NCBI GenBank assembly: GCA_964541025.1
Contig: CAZIOW010000051.1
Location: 1-5,511 of the forward strand
DNA length: 5,511 nucleotides
Reading direction: 5' to 3'
Source of the DNA: JAGDXO01 sp964541025
Lineage (GTDB): Archaea > Thermoplasmatota > Thermoplasmata > Thermoplasmatales > GCA-001856825
The translations under genes and the position numbers were made by a program. The notes beneath the pieces were generated by a model. The model worked only from the letters and a program-made list of their open reading frames with translations, was not told where the DNA came from and searched no databases. Within the stretch, counting starts at the first letter, position 1, and the number at the start of each line of letters is the position of its first letter. Of the stretch, positions 1 to 5,454 are shown piece after piece.

Positions 1-909
1 AGTATCGACTCTTCCTCCATCCAGAACAAGGGCACCGATAAATATGGCACTCCAGGCCAGAAAGACCGAGAGATCACCAAGAGCCACGTGCTTGAATCCT
101 ATCCTCGGTATTCCATAAATAAGTCCTGCGACAATCCCTATGATAATATAGGGAATGATTGCAGGCCTGGCCAACGAGAGATACATTGCTATTGCCAGGG
201 AAAAGATGAATAGCACGATGAAGGTATATACAACCCTCCCCGGCCTGACAAGTTCATCAACGAGCACCCTCGAACCTCCCATTGACTTTGGATTGTCTAT
301 GCCAGTCCTGTAGTCAAAATATTCTGATATTGCATTGAATGCCCCGTGGGCAAGTACTAAACCTATTATTCCCAGGAGGAAATAAAGAGAGTGTAAGTAT
401 CCTGCAATGATACTGCCAGCTATGAAAGTGATGACACTCTGCTGGAACGACCACGGCCTCAGGGCTCTGTGAAGGGGTTTTATGTCTTCAACAAGCTCGT
501 CAACTGAGAATTTTTCAGCTGATCTTTTCATCTCCACCCTCATGTCCATAGACCTTATTTCCTCTGGAATAAGCCTTGCAATGAGCACGTGTTCATGCTT
601 TATGAATACCTGATCCTCCGGGACCTTGTAAACAAGTACACCTCTCTCCTTGGCAAAATCTGATGGCTCACCTAGTATTTCCACATGACCTGATCCTTGC
701 ACAAAGACTGAAAGCCTGTTGTTATCCATCTCAAAACTTACCCTGTTATTCTTTTGTATATTTCTAAGAGTCTGCGAATTCTTCTCAACCAGGAAGACAA
801 ATCCATGCTCCAGTGCATAGTATACCTTTGTAGTCCAGAGTTGCTCACCGTATGTGGAGATAGTCATCGTCCTGTTCTTCCTCAGAAATTTGAGTACCGG
901 GTAATTCAT
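1..909 (-). CDS. Flavin-type split barrel / UbiA prenyltransferase fusion (3'-truncated)
   Basis: My translation gives 303 residues from an ATG at 909 with no stop before the window edge, so the C-terminus is missing. Residues about 10-125 resemble a pyridoxamine-5'-phosphate-oxidase-like FMN-binding split barrel: the stretch around W25 to A32, the T47-L48-R49-N50 region, and V70-Q71-G72-S73-G74 match the strand pattern of that fold. A linker (about 116-148) follows. From R151-P152-W153 on, the protein is a UbiA-type membrane prenyltransferase, with helices near 155-190, 229-246, 250-268 and 280-296. The first Asp motif is N192, E196, D199, D205, then G211-G212-S213-R214, closest to MenA-like archaeal proteins. 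The loop Y265-G-I-P and G278-D279 also fit. The second Asp motif would lie past the edge. By family it should attach a polyprenyl chain to an aromatic acceptor such as dihydroxynaphthoate. The barrel's role is unknown; it may bind FMN, F420 or heme. A TATA-like box 27 nt upstream supports this start. Confidence 0.85.
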   Translation of the reverse strand, partial: MNYPVLKFLRKNRTMTISTYGEQLWTTKVYYALEHGFVFLVEKNSQTLRNIQKNNRVSFEMDNNRLSVFVQGSGHVEILGEPSDFAKERGVLVYKVPEDQVFIKHEHVLIARLIPEEIRSMDMRVEMKRSAEKFSVDELVEDIKPLHRALRPWSFQQSVITFIAGSIIAGYLHSLYFLLGIIGLVLAHGAFNAISEYFDYRTGIDNPKSMGGSRVLVDELVRPGRVVYTFIVLFIFSLAIAMYLSLARPAIIPYIIIGIVAGLIYGIPRIGFKHVALGDLSVFLAWSAIFIGALVLDGGRVDT

Positions 910-930
910 TGACCGTAATGTAAGGGGGGA

Positions 931-943
931 TTAAAAATTTTAA
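931..943 (-). promoter_or_regulatory. TATA box of the barrel-UbiA fusion gene
   Basis: A near-palindromic A/T block, TTAAAAATTTTAA, is centred about 27 nt upstream of the minus-strand ATG at 909. That is the usual distance from an archaeal TATA box to the transcription start, so the mRNA would be leaderless, beginning at or next to the ATG. A run of six G (924-929) lies between box and start. The assignment rests on spacing and composition only. Confidence 0.55.
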
Positions 944-962
944 CGCAATATGTTGCAGAATG

Positions 963-970
963 TTTTTATT
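963..970 (+). promoter_or_regulatory. TATA box of the stand-alone UbiA gene
   Basis: The T-rich block TTTTTATT is centred about 25 nt before the ATG at 991, consistent with leaderless transcription. No Shine-Dalgarno sequence lies just before that ATG. Together with the minus-strand box at 931-943, it makes the 81-bp gap a compact divergent promoter region for two prenyltransferase genes. Confidence 0.55.
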
Positions 971-990
971 CAGCTTGGCATAAAGATTCA

Positions 991-1818
991 ATGAGCCTTG
1001 TTGATTACATAAAGGCGCTTAAAGTCCCGCTATATTTCACTTCAATTGCCCCTGTCCTGGTTGGCTGGTCAATACTGCACTGGAAGGCTGCATACGTTAT
1101 TGCACTCCTTTTCACAGTCGTGGTAACAATGCAGGCTGCGCTCAATATATCGATGGACTATTTTGATAACAGAAATGGAAGGAAATTGAAGAATGCGGAT
1201 ACATTCTATCCAATAGGCTCTTATTTCATAGAGAGGATGGGAGTCAACCCAGAAAAACTGAGGAAGGCATTTCTGATACTCACCTTAGTTGCCGTGGTAA
1301 CAGGACTGTTCACCGTTTACATAACAAGGAATCTTGTGCTCCTTTACCTCGGACTTGTAGCAGTCTTTCTTTCCCTTCTTTATGTTATTCCACCATTCAA
1401 GCTCGGTGCCAGGGGTGTCGGAGAGATTGCTACCTTCTTCTCCTTTGGTCCCTTTCCCCTTATTGGTACCATCATAGCACTCGGAGGGACAGCTAACAAG
1501 GAGTACATATTTATTTCAGTATCCCTAGGCCTTCTGGCCTCAGCCATAAGATTCCTTCATCATATTCCTGAAGACAGAATCAACGGCACCAGAGTGAAAA
1601 ATTTCAGAATAATATATGGAGTGATGACGATGGGCGCTGCGGTGATACTGCTTCCATTCAAACAAATGATAATCCCATCGCTCGCACTGTTTTTCCTTGC
1701 GCTGGTTCAGATTTCCTTCCTCCCAAGAAATATCATAAAGATTTCAAGGCAGACCAATATTACAGTTGGCCTCCATTTCCTGTTCACAGTTCTTGTGCTT
1801 GCCGTTTTAAGCCTTTGA
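991..1818 (+). CDS. UbiA-family prenyltransferase (MenA/MqnP-like)
   Basis: This is a 275-residue, strongly hydrophobic protein with about eight or nine membrane helices, the usual size for the UbiA superfamily. The start L10-K-V-P-L-Y-F-T-S-I-A-P and G25 resemble the first helix of MenA-type enzymes. The first Asp motif is N52, D56, D59, with a basic segment (R64, K65, K67) where MenA proteins often have a further Asp. Y131-x-x-P134-P135-F-K-L-G139 and G144-E145 match the conserved middle of the family. The second motif reads H190-H191-I-P-E-D195-R-I-N-G199, where MenA has a DxxxD pattern, so the first Asp appears to be His191. The family transfers polyprenyl groups to aromatic or other acceptors in the membrane. 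Naphthoquinone (menaquinone) synthesis is the likeliest role given the nearby UbiE/MenG gene, but the changed motifs leave the substrate open; a lipid or heme substrate is not excluded. The 3' end overlaps convergent pyrH by 12 bp. Confidence 0.85.
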   Translation: MSLVDYIKALKVPLYFTSIAPVLVGWSILHWKAAYVIALLFTVVVTMQAALNISMDYFDNRNGRKLKNADTFYPIGSYFIERMGVNPEKLRKAFLILTLVAVVTGLFTVYITRNLVLLYLGLVAVFLSLLYVIPPFKLGARGVGEIATFFSFGPFPLIGTIIALGGTANKEYIFISVSLGLLASAIRFLHHIPEDRINGTRVKNFRIIYGVMTMGAAVILLPFKQMIIPSLALFFLALVQISFLPRNIIKISRQTNITVGLHFLFTVLVLAVLSL

Positions 1819-2469
1819 AACTACTGTGCCATTGAATTTTTTACCCTCGAGGGCATTCTTTATGTTTCTTTCATCTTTATAGGACAGTATCATTATATCA
1901 ATGCCGCTTCTCTTGGCTATATTTATTGACAGTATATCCATAGGGAAGTTACTCCCAGCCTTTCTCTCCTCTTCCGTGAGAAGGTCCATGAGGTCGGAAT
2001 ATGAAATCCTCTCTATTTTTTTAGCTCCTTTGACATTGGGATTCCTGTCATAGAGAAAATCAACGTTAGTTATATTGAGAACCCTCTTGGCACCCCAGGC
2101 TTCCGCTAGAAGAAGGGAGACAGCATCTGTGGTGTGGCCGGGTTCAGTCCCGCCCATAACAACCTTCCCATAGGAATTCAGCAAGTCTATTGCATCATCT
2201 ATATTCGTAGGTATGGCCATTGAATTGCCCAGGGCCAGTGAAACAGTCAGTGCATTGAGCCTCGTAGCCTGAATCCCCATCTTGTCCAGATGGTATTCGC
2301 TGGCTCCCATTTCTCTCAGAAATTTTATCCTCTCCCTTGCTATTGGGCCTCCACCTACAACTATTGCATAGTTCTCATATTTCCTTATTGTAGAGGTAAT
2401 TGATTTCAGATATGAATCAAGGCTCTCTGCGAAAATTGAACCGCCAAGGCTGATGACTGTTTTTTCCAC
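1807..2469 (-). CDS. pyrH: Uridylate (UMP) kinase, archaeal type
   Basis: This enzyme phosphorylates UMP to UDP with ATP in cytoplasmic pyrimidine nucleotide synthesis. At 220 residues it has the typical length of archaeal PyrH, an amino-acid-kinase-fold protein. Visible motifs are V5-I-S-L-G9-G10-S11 (phosphate loop), V37-V-G39-G-G41-P42-I-A-R45, the M64-G65-x-x-A68-T69-R70 region, G106-G107-T108-E109-P110-G111-H112-T113-T114-D115 (nucleotide binding, the hallmark of archaeal UMP kinases), N135-V-D137-x-x-Y140-D141-x-N-P144 and a conserved C-terminal region near G172-S-N-F-P-M-D-I-L. No key residue appears to be missing. The start codon is GTG at 2469; TTTAAAAC lies about 25 nt upstream and supports a leaderless transcript from there. 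The gene converges on the UbiA gene and overlaps it by 12 bp. It diverges from ubiE across a 42-bp gap. No functional tie to the quinone genes is evident. Confidence 0.95.
   Translation of the reverse strand: MEKTVISLGGSIFAESLDSYLKSITSTIRKYENYAIVVGGGPIARERIKFLREMGASEYHLDKMGIQATRLNALTVSLALGNSMAIPTNIDDAIDLLNSYGKVVMGGTEPGHTTDAVSLLLAEAWGAKRVLNITNVDFLYDRNPNVKGAKKIERISYSDLMDLLTEEERKAGSNFPMDILSINIAKRSGIDIMILSYKDERNIKNALEGKKFNGTVVSKA
1837..1842 (+). terminator. Possible oligo-T terminator after the UbiA gene
   Basis: Six consecutive T on the plus strand start 19 nt downstream of the UbiA stop, inside the 3' coding region of convergent pyrH. Oligo-T tracts act as intrinsic terminators in archaea without needing a hairpin. 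The tract is short and lies in coding sequence, so it may be chance. Confidence 0.25.
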
Positions 2470-2477
2470 AATATGGT

Positions 2478-2487
2478 AAATTACAAT
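2478..2487 (+). promoter_or_regulatory. Possible TATA box of the ubiE operon
   Basis: AAATTACAAT lies about 25-34 nt before the ubiE ATG at 2512, about the right distance for leaderless or nearly leaderless transcription of the four-gene operon. The match to a TATA consensus is modest, so the call is mainly positional. The pyrH and ubiE promoters would interleave within 42 bp. Confidence 0.35.
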
Positions 2488-2490
2488 AGC

Positions 2491-2498
2491 TTTAAAAC
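2491..2498 (-). promoter_or_regulatory. TATA box of pyrH
   Basis: TTTAAAAC on the plus strand (GTTTTAAA on the minus strand) is centred about 25 nt upstream of the pyrH GTG at 2469, the expected archaeal TATA-to-start distance. It is the strongest A/T block in the 42-bp divergent gap. For the plus-strand ubiE gene it lies too close (about 17 nt) to act as the box of a leaderless transcript. Confidence 0.5.
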
Positions 2499-2511
2499 CT
2501 TAATGGATTGA

Positions 2512-3168
2512 ATGCCAGAGGTCGAAAAGGTCAAGAACGTATTCCAGAAAATACCTGATATATACGATAAGATGAACACAGTTATGTCAATGGGCATGGA
2601 TGTTTTCTGGAGACTCGAGCTTGTCAAGCTAATGCCTTCCTCTGGGCTGATAATAGATGTAGGAACAGGAACTGGCAAGCTCCGGGACTTCTATTCCGGA
2701 AACGCTAGAATAATAGGCATAGATATTACAAAGGAAATGATGCTGCTGAGCAGGCACAAGGGGGACCTCGTTTTGGGCTCCGGAACCGATATGCCTTTCA
2801 GGGATTCAGTTACGGATGGAATAATGTCCTCATTTGTTCTTAGAAATCTTCCCTCTACAGAGAAATACTTTGCCGAGTCCTACAGAGTTTTGAAGGATGG
2901 TGGGATTATTGCCAGCCTGGATGCATTCCCGGAACACAGACCGCTTGTTGCTCAATTCTTTTCCATTTATTTCTATGACATTATGCCCAGAATTGGCAAC
3001 AGGATTTCAAGAAGTGATTCCTATAATTACCTTGCTAACAGTGTGAAGAATTTCAAGGAACCATCTCAGATAAAGGAAGAAATGGAAAATGCGGGATTCA
3101 AAGGTGTAAATGTCAGGAAATTCAGGTCACCTTCCGCATGCCTTATTTATGGGAAAAAGATACAATGA
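2512..3168 (+). CDS. ubiE: UbiE/MenG-family quinone C-methyltransferase
   Basis: This 218-residue class I SAM-dependent methyltransferase has the UbiE/MenG signature. The N-terminal F11-x-x-I14-x-x-x-Y18-D19-x-M21-N22 followed by M25-S26-x-G28 and W33-R34 is characteristic of demethylmenaquinone/ubiquinone methyltransferases. The SAM-binding loop is D49-V-G-T-G-T-G55, the acidic end of strand 2 is D71, and M94-P95-F96-x-D98 and F108-V-L-R111-N112-L-P114 match the family's central block. R125-V-L-K-x-G130-G131 and Y173-L174-x-x-S177-x-x-x-F181 complete the pattern. The family methylates the prenylated naphthoquinol ring as the final step of menaquinone synthesis. The length is slightly short of bacterial UbiE (about 230-250). 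A nearby UbiA prenyltransferase fits the same pathway. The TGA stop overlaps the ATG of the Trm112-like gene. The in-frame codons just before the ATG at 2512 are ATG GAT TGA, so no longer start is possible there. Confidence 0.9.
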   Translation: MPEVEKVKNVFQKIPDIYDKMNTVMSMGMDVFWRLELVKLMPSSGLIIDVGTGTGKLRDFYSGNARIIGIDITKEMMLLSRHKGDLVLGSGTDMPFRDSVTDGIMSSFVLRNLPSTEKYFAESYRVLKDGGIIASLDAFPEHRPLVAQFFSIYFYDIMPRIGNRISRSDSYNYLANSVKNFKEPSQIKEEMENAGFKGVNVRKFRSPSACLIYGKKIQ

Positions 3169-3344
3169 GTATGTACAAAGACCTTCTTGATATTATATGC
3201 TGCCCGGTCTGCAAGGGCGATCTCAAGCTCACTGATGAAAAGGAGTTGAATGGTGAGATTATGTCAGGGGTACTTGTTTGCGAGAAATGCGGAAACAAAT
3301 ATCCTATAGAGGAGGGTATACCCAACCTTCTTCCGCCGAAATGA
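3165..3344 (+). CDS. Trm112-like zinc-binding protein
   Basis: This 59-residue protein of the Trm112/YcaR family has four Cys ligands arranged C13-P-V-C16 and C39-E-K-C42, plus an extra C12. The opening L7-L8-D9-I10-I11-C-C-P and the tail Y46-P47-I48-x-x-G51-I52-P53-N54-L55-L56-P57 are the family hallmarks. In eukaryotes and archaea Trm112 is a small partner that stabilises and activates several SAM methyltransferases acting on tRNA, rRNA and release factor. I chose ATG 3165, which overlaps the ubiE TGA as ATGA. An upstream in-frame ATG at 3138 would add nine residues (MPYLWEKDT) read through the ubiE C-terminus and is not family-like. The ATGA junctions on both sides (ubiE before, nre after) imply translational coupling. 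Coupling to a UbiE-type enzyme suggests, but does not prove, that UbiE is one of its clients. Bacterial YcaR-like proteins are the alternative assignment. Confidence 0.88.
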   Translation: MSMYKDLLDIICCPVCKGDLKLTDEKELNGEIMSGVLVCEKCGNKYPIEEGIPNLLPPK

Positions 3345-4564
3345 TCAACATAGATTTTGATAAAATTCCCGCCTCCCTCTGCGTGTCATGCAAGGGAACA
3401 AAGATGCTCTGCGGGAAATCTTCTTGCCCGATAATTGCCAAATTCTACACTTCGTCCACACTAAAGCTAGATACAAATCACGTGGAGGGATCATCACCGC
3501 CTTCTGTATTCGTTGGGTCATACGGTTACCCGAAAGTGAGGATAGGCCCATCTCTTCCACCTGTTTCTGGTGATACGGAGATTTACGAGAGACCAGACCG
3601 CTGGGTGGCAATGAACATCGATAGCATTGCAGCTATGCGTCTGTCAATGTACAGAGGCTATAAACTGTTGCCCATAAATGAGGCTTCATCTCCCGGAAAT
3701 TACCTTTCTGAAGTACATGACTTAATTCTTTCATCCAAACCTGTTGATGCGGAAATAATTTATTCCCAGGAAGAGAGAAAAATTGATCTTTCGCCAGAAT
3801 CCCAACCATTCGGTCCAGGAGGATACCTGAAAAGATTTGAACATTCGGGGACATCATCAGACTCAAGACTTGAGAGATTATACTACGACGGAGATATATC
3901 TGCTAGCGAAGCAGTACTGAACCTCTATGGAAAAACGTCCCTCTATTCAATAGAAAAGATGTTCTCGGCCGGAATGCTGGGAAAACAGAAGGGAAGAAAA
4001 ATTGTACCAACTAGGTGGTCAATAACTGCGGTTGACAAGATTGTTACTGATAGTTTTATAAAGGAAATCAAATATTTCCCCCACATCGATAGAATTGAAT
4101 ATTTCCATTTCTCCAATATTGGAAATGAGTATTATATAGCAATAATTCCTGGGCCATACACATTTGAAATGATTGAAGACTGGAACAATGGCTCAATTTG
4201 GACTGGAAGAAGGGGGGATGTAGTTGAGTCTGATTTTGAAGATCTCAGGAGACTGGAAACGAATCCCTCAATCGGTGGATCTTTCTTTGCGGCAAAACTG
4301 CCAATACTTGATTATATGAAGAATAGAAAGGTGCAGGGCCGCATAATAGTTTCAAGGTTCATCGGTAAAGATTATACGATGCCCCTCGGCGTATGGCAGG
4401 TTAGGGAGAATGTCAGGACAGCTATGAAAAGTGCCGAGACAATGGAAAATCTTGAACACTATTTCTCGACTATTGCATTTAGAAAGGGCCTGGATTTAAG
4501 AACTTTCTCAAAAACATACCAAACGCTTAAAAATCAGAGGAGATTAACTGATTACGGTGTTTAA
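3341..4564 (+). CDS. Nre-family archaeal DNA repair protein with C-terminal PIP box
   Basis: This 407-residue protein belongs to the archaeal Nre family; Haloferax NreA is implicated in DNA-damage response and binds the sliding clamp PCNA. The N-terminus carries a four-Cys zinc-finger-like motif (C14, C17, C24, C29 with K18-G19, G25 and P30). It is followed by the family block S52-P53-P54-S55-V56-F57-V58-G59 and Y63-P64-K65-V66-x-x-G69-P70, with W88 further on. The last nine residues, Q399-R-R-L402-T-D-Y405-G-V407, form a PCNA-interacting peptide of the Q-x-x-L-x-x-aromatic type. I chose ATG 3341, which overlaps the Trm112 stop as ATGA and puts the zinc motif at residue 14, as in the family. 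An upstream in-frame start at 3278 adds 21 residues that overlap Trm112 and lack family features. The biochemical activity is not evident from the sequence. Repair function is family knowledge; PCNA binding is inferred from the tail. Confidence 0.9.
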   Translation: MINIDFDKIPASLCVSCKGTKMLCGKSSCPIIAKFYTSSTLKLDTNHVEGSSPPSVFVGSYGYPKVRIGPSLPPVSGDTEIYERPDRWVAMNIDSIAAMRLSMYRGYKLLPINEASSPGNYLSEVHDLILSSKPVDAEIIYSQEERKIDLSPESQPFGPGGYLKRFEHSGTSSDSRLERLYYDGDISASEAVLNLYGKTSLYSIEKMFSAGMLGKQKGRKIVPTRWSITAVDKIVTDSFIKEIKYFPHIDRIEYFHFSNIGNEYYIAIIPGPYTFEMIEDWNNGSIWTGRRGDVVESDFEDLRRLETNPSIGGSFFAAKLPILDYMKNRKVQGRIIVSRFIGKDYTMPLGVWQVRENVRTAMKSAETMENLEHYFSTIAFRKGLDLRTFSKTYQTLKNQRRLTDYGV

Positions 4565-4565
4565 G

Positions 4566-5339
4566 ATGACACTCGAAAGGGCCTATATAATACCTCATGG
4601 CGATGAAATACTGTCCCTCCCTAATGAGGAGAGCAGAAAGATGAATGAAGTTATTAAGAAGTATACTCGAGATGATTCAGCTGACTCAATCGTTATAATA
4701 AGCCCACATTCCCTGAGACTGAATAAATGCATACCTGTTATAAACACCAAATATCTTTCAGGATATTATAAAATTGATGGATTGCGAATCAGGAAGAAAT
4801 ATGATAATAATCGCGATCTGAACAGGATAATCCTTTCAAAATGCAAGAATACTGATGAGGTTAACTTCGTAACATCTGAAGGGAAATTATCATCATTCCC
4901 TGTAGATTTTGGTTCCCTTATACCTCTTCAGTTCTTCAGACCAAAGAGAATCTCTATTATAGGGCAGTGGAGAACAAACGAGAGGGAAAAACTGATTGAT
5001 TTTGGAAAGAGCCTTTTTCATAGCTTAGATGAAAGTGGAGATAGGGTAACAGTCATATTCAGCGCAGATCAGGCACATACCCATAACCCAGCAGGACCTT
5101 ATGGCTACAGCCCAGATGCGAAAAAGTACGATGATCTTGTAATAAAAGCCCTCGAATCCAGCGATTTTGAACAGATTATTAATATTGATGAGAAGATCAT
5201 AGAAAATGCTAAGCCTGACAGCTACTGGAATCTGCTTTCCTTCTATGGGTTCATAACCGAGGCATCCCTGAAACCAATTTTCAGATACTATTATGTCCAG
5301 GAATATTTTGGAATGTTATTTGCCGATACATCCAAATAA
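4566..5339 (+). CDS. LigB-type class III extradiol dioxygenase-like protein
   Basis: This 257-residue protein has the features of the LigB-like/MEMO fold, the class III extradiol ring-cleaving dioxygenases and their relatives. Putative metal ligands are H11 (in I8-I-P-H-G12) and H48 (in S46-P-H-S49), with E232 a possible third. S166-A-D-Q-A-H171-T-H173 then G177-P-Y-G-Y181 and a D189 match the catalytic-His block (SGxLSH-like) of the family. V113-D114-F115-G116-S-L-I-P120-L121 matches the DHG-x-x-x-P-L segment but with Phe in place of His. The family opens catecholic rings with a bound Fe(II), but many members have other or unknown functions, so no substrate can be named. The start is ATG 4566, 1 nt after the nre TAA; a GTG at 4557 would add three residues and overlap nre by 8 bp, and a GAGGAG-like stretch at 4537-4542 is nearer that GTG. 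It is the last gene of the apparent operon. Confidence 0.8.
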   Translation: MTLERAYIIPHGDEILSLPNEESRKMNEVIKKYTRDDSADSIVIISPHSLRLNKCIPVINTKYLSGYYKIDGLRIRKKYDNNRDLNRIILSKCKNTDEVNFVTSEGKLSSFPVDFGSLIPLQFFRPKRISIIGQWRTNEREKLIDFGKSLFHSLDESGDRVTVIFSADQAHTHNPAGPYGYSPDAKKYDDLVIKALESSDFEQIINIDEKIIENAKPDSYWNLLSFYGFITEASLKPIFRYYYVQEYFGMLFADTSK

Positions 5340-5351
5340 TGAGAAGCAAAG

Positions 5352-5360
5352 AATTATAAT
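5352..5360 (+). promoter_or_regulatory. Box A (TATA) of the tRNA-Val gene
   Basis: AATTATAAT is centred 26 nt upstream of the first base of the tRNA (5382), the expected archaeal promoter geometry. It starts 12 bp after the dioxygenase stop, so the tRNA probably has its own transcript. Confidence 0.6.
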
Positions 5361-5381
5361 CTTCAGGTAATTCAGGTCTAA

Positions 5382-5454
5382 GGGCTCGTGGTCTAGCGGC
5401 TATGACGTCTCCCTGACACGGAGGAGACCGCCGGTTCGAATCCGGCCGGGCCCA
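5382..5454 (+). tRNA. tRNA-Val (GAC anticodon)
   Basis: The 73-nt sequence folds into a cloverleaf. The 7-bp acceptor stem pairs GGGCTCG (5382-5388) with CGGGCCC (5447-5453), including one T:G pair, with discriminator A at 5454. The D arm is 5391-5406 with three pairs. The anticodon stem TCTCC/GGAGG encloses CTGACAC, giving anticodon GAC at 5415-5417, which reads the Val codon GTC (and GTT by wobble). The variable loop is 5 nt and the T arm is GCCGG-TTCGAAT-CCGGC (5430-5446). No CCA is encoded; it would be added afterwards, as is common in archaea. No intron is present. A box A lies 26 nt upstream. Confidence 0.97.

Noticed and set aside
2481..2678. 65-residue minus-strand frame opposite the start of ubiE
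   Set aside because: It is antisense to a well-supported gene, has a low-complexity Ser/Thr/Ile composition and no recognisable motif.
3138..3164. Nine-residue extension of the Trm112-like protein
   Set aside because: It overlaps the ubiE C-terminus and does not resemble the family start; the ATG at 3165 fits both the family and the gene junction.
3278..3340. N-terminal extension of the Nre protein by 21 residues from an upstream in-frame ATG
   Set aside because: It lies wholly inside the Trm112 gene in another frame, has no family-like residues, and the ATG at 3341 gives an ATGA junction and a normal Nre N-terminus.
3345..3866. Minus-strand frames and a short plus-strand frame within the Nre gene (3345-3611, 3633-3866 and 3388-3573)
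   Set aside because: They are alternative-frame shadows of the Nre gene, whose conserved motifs settle the coding frame.
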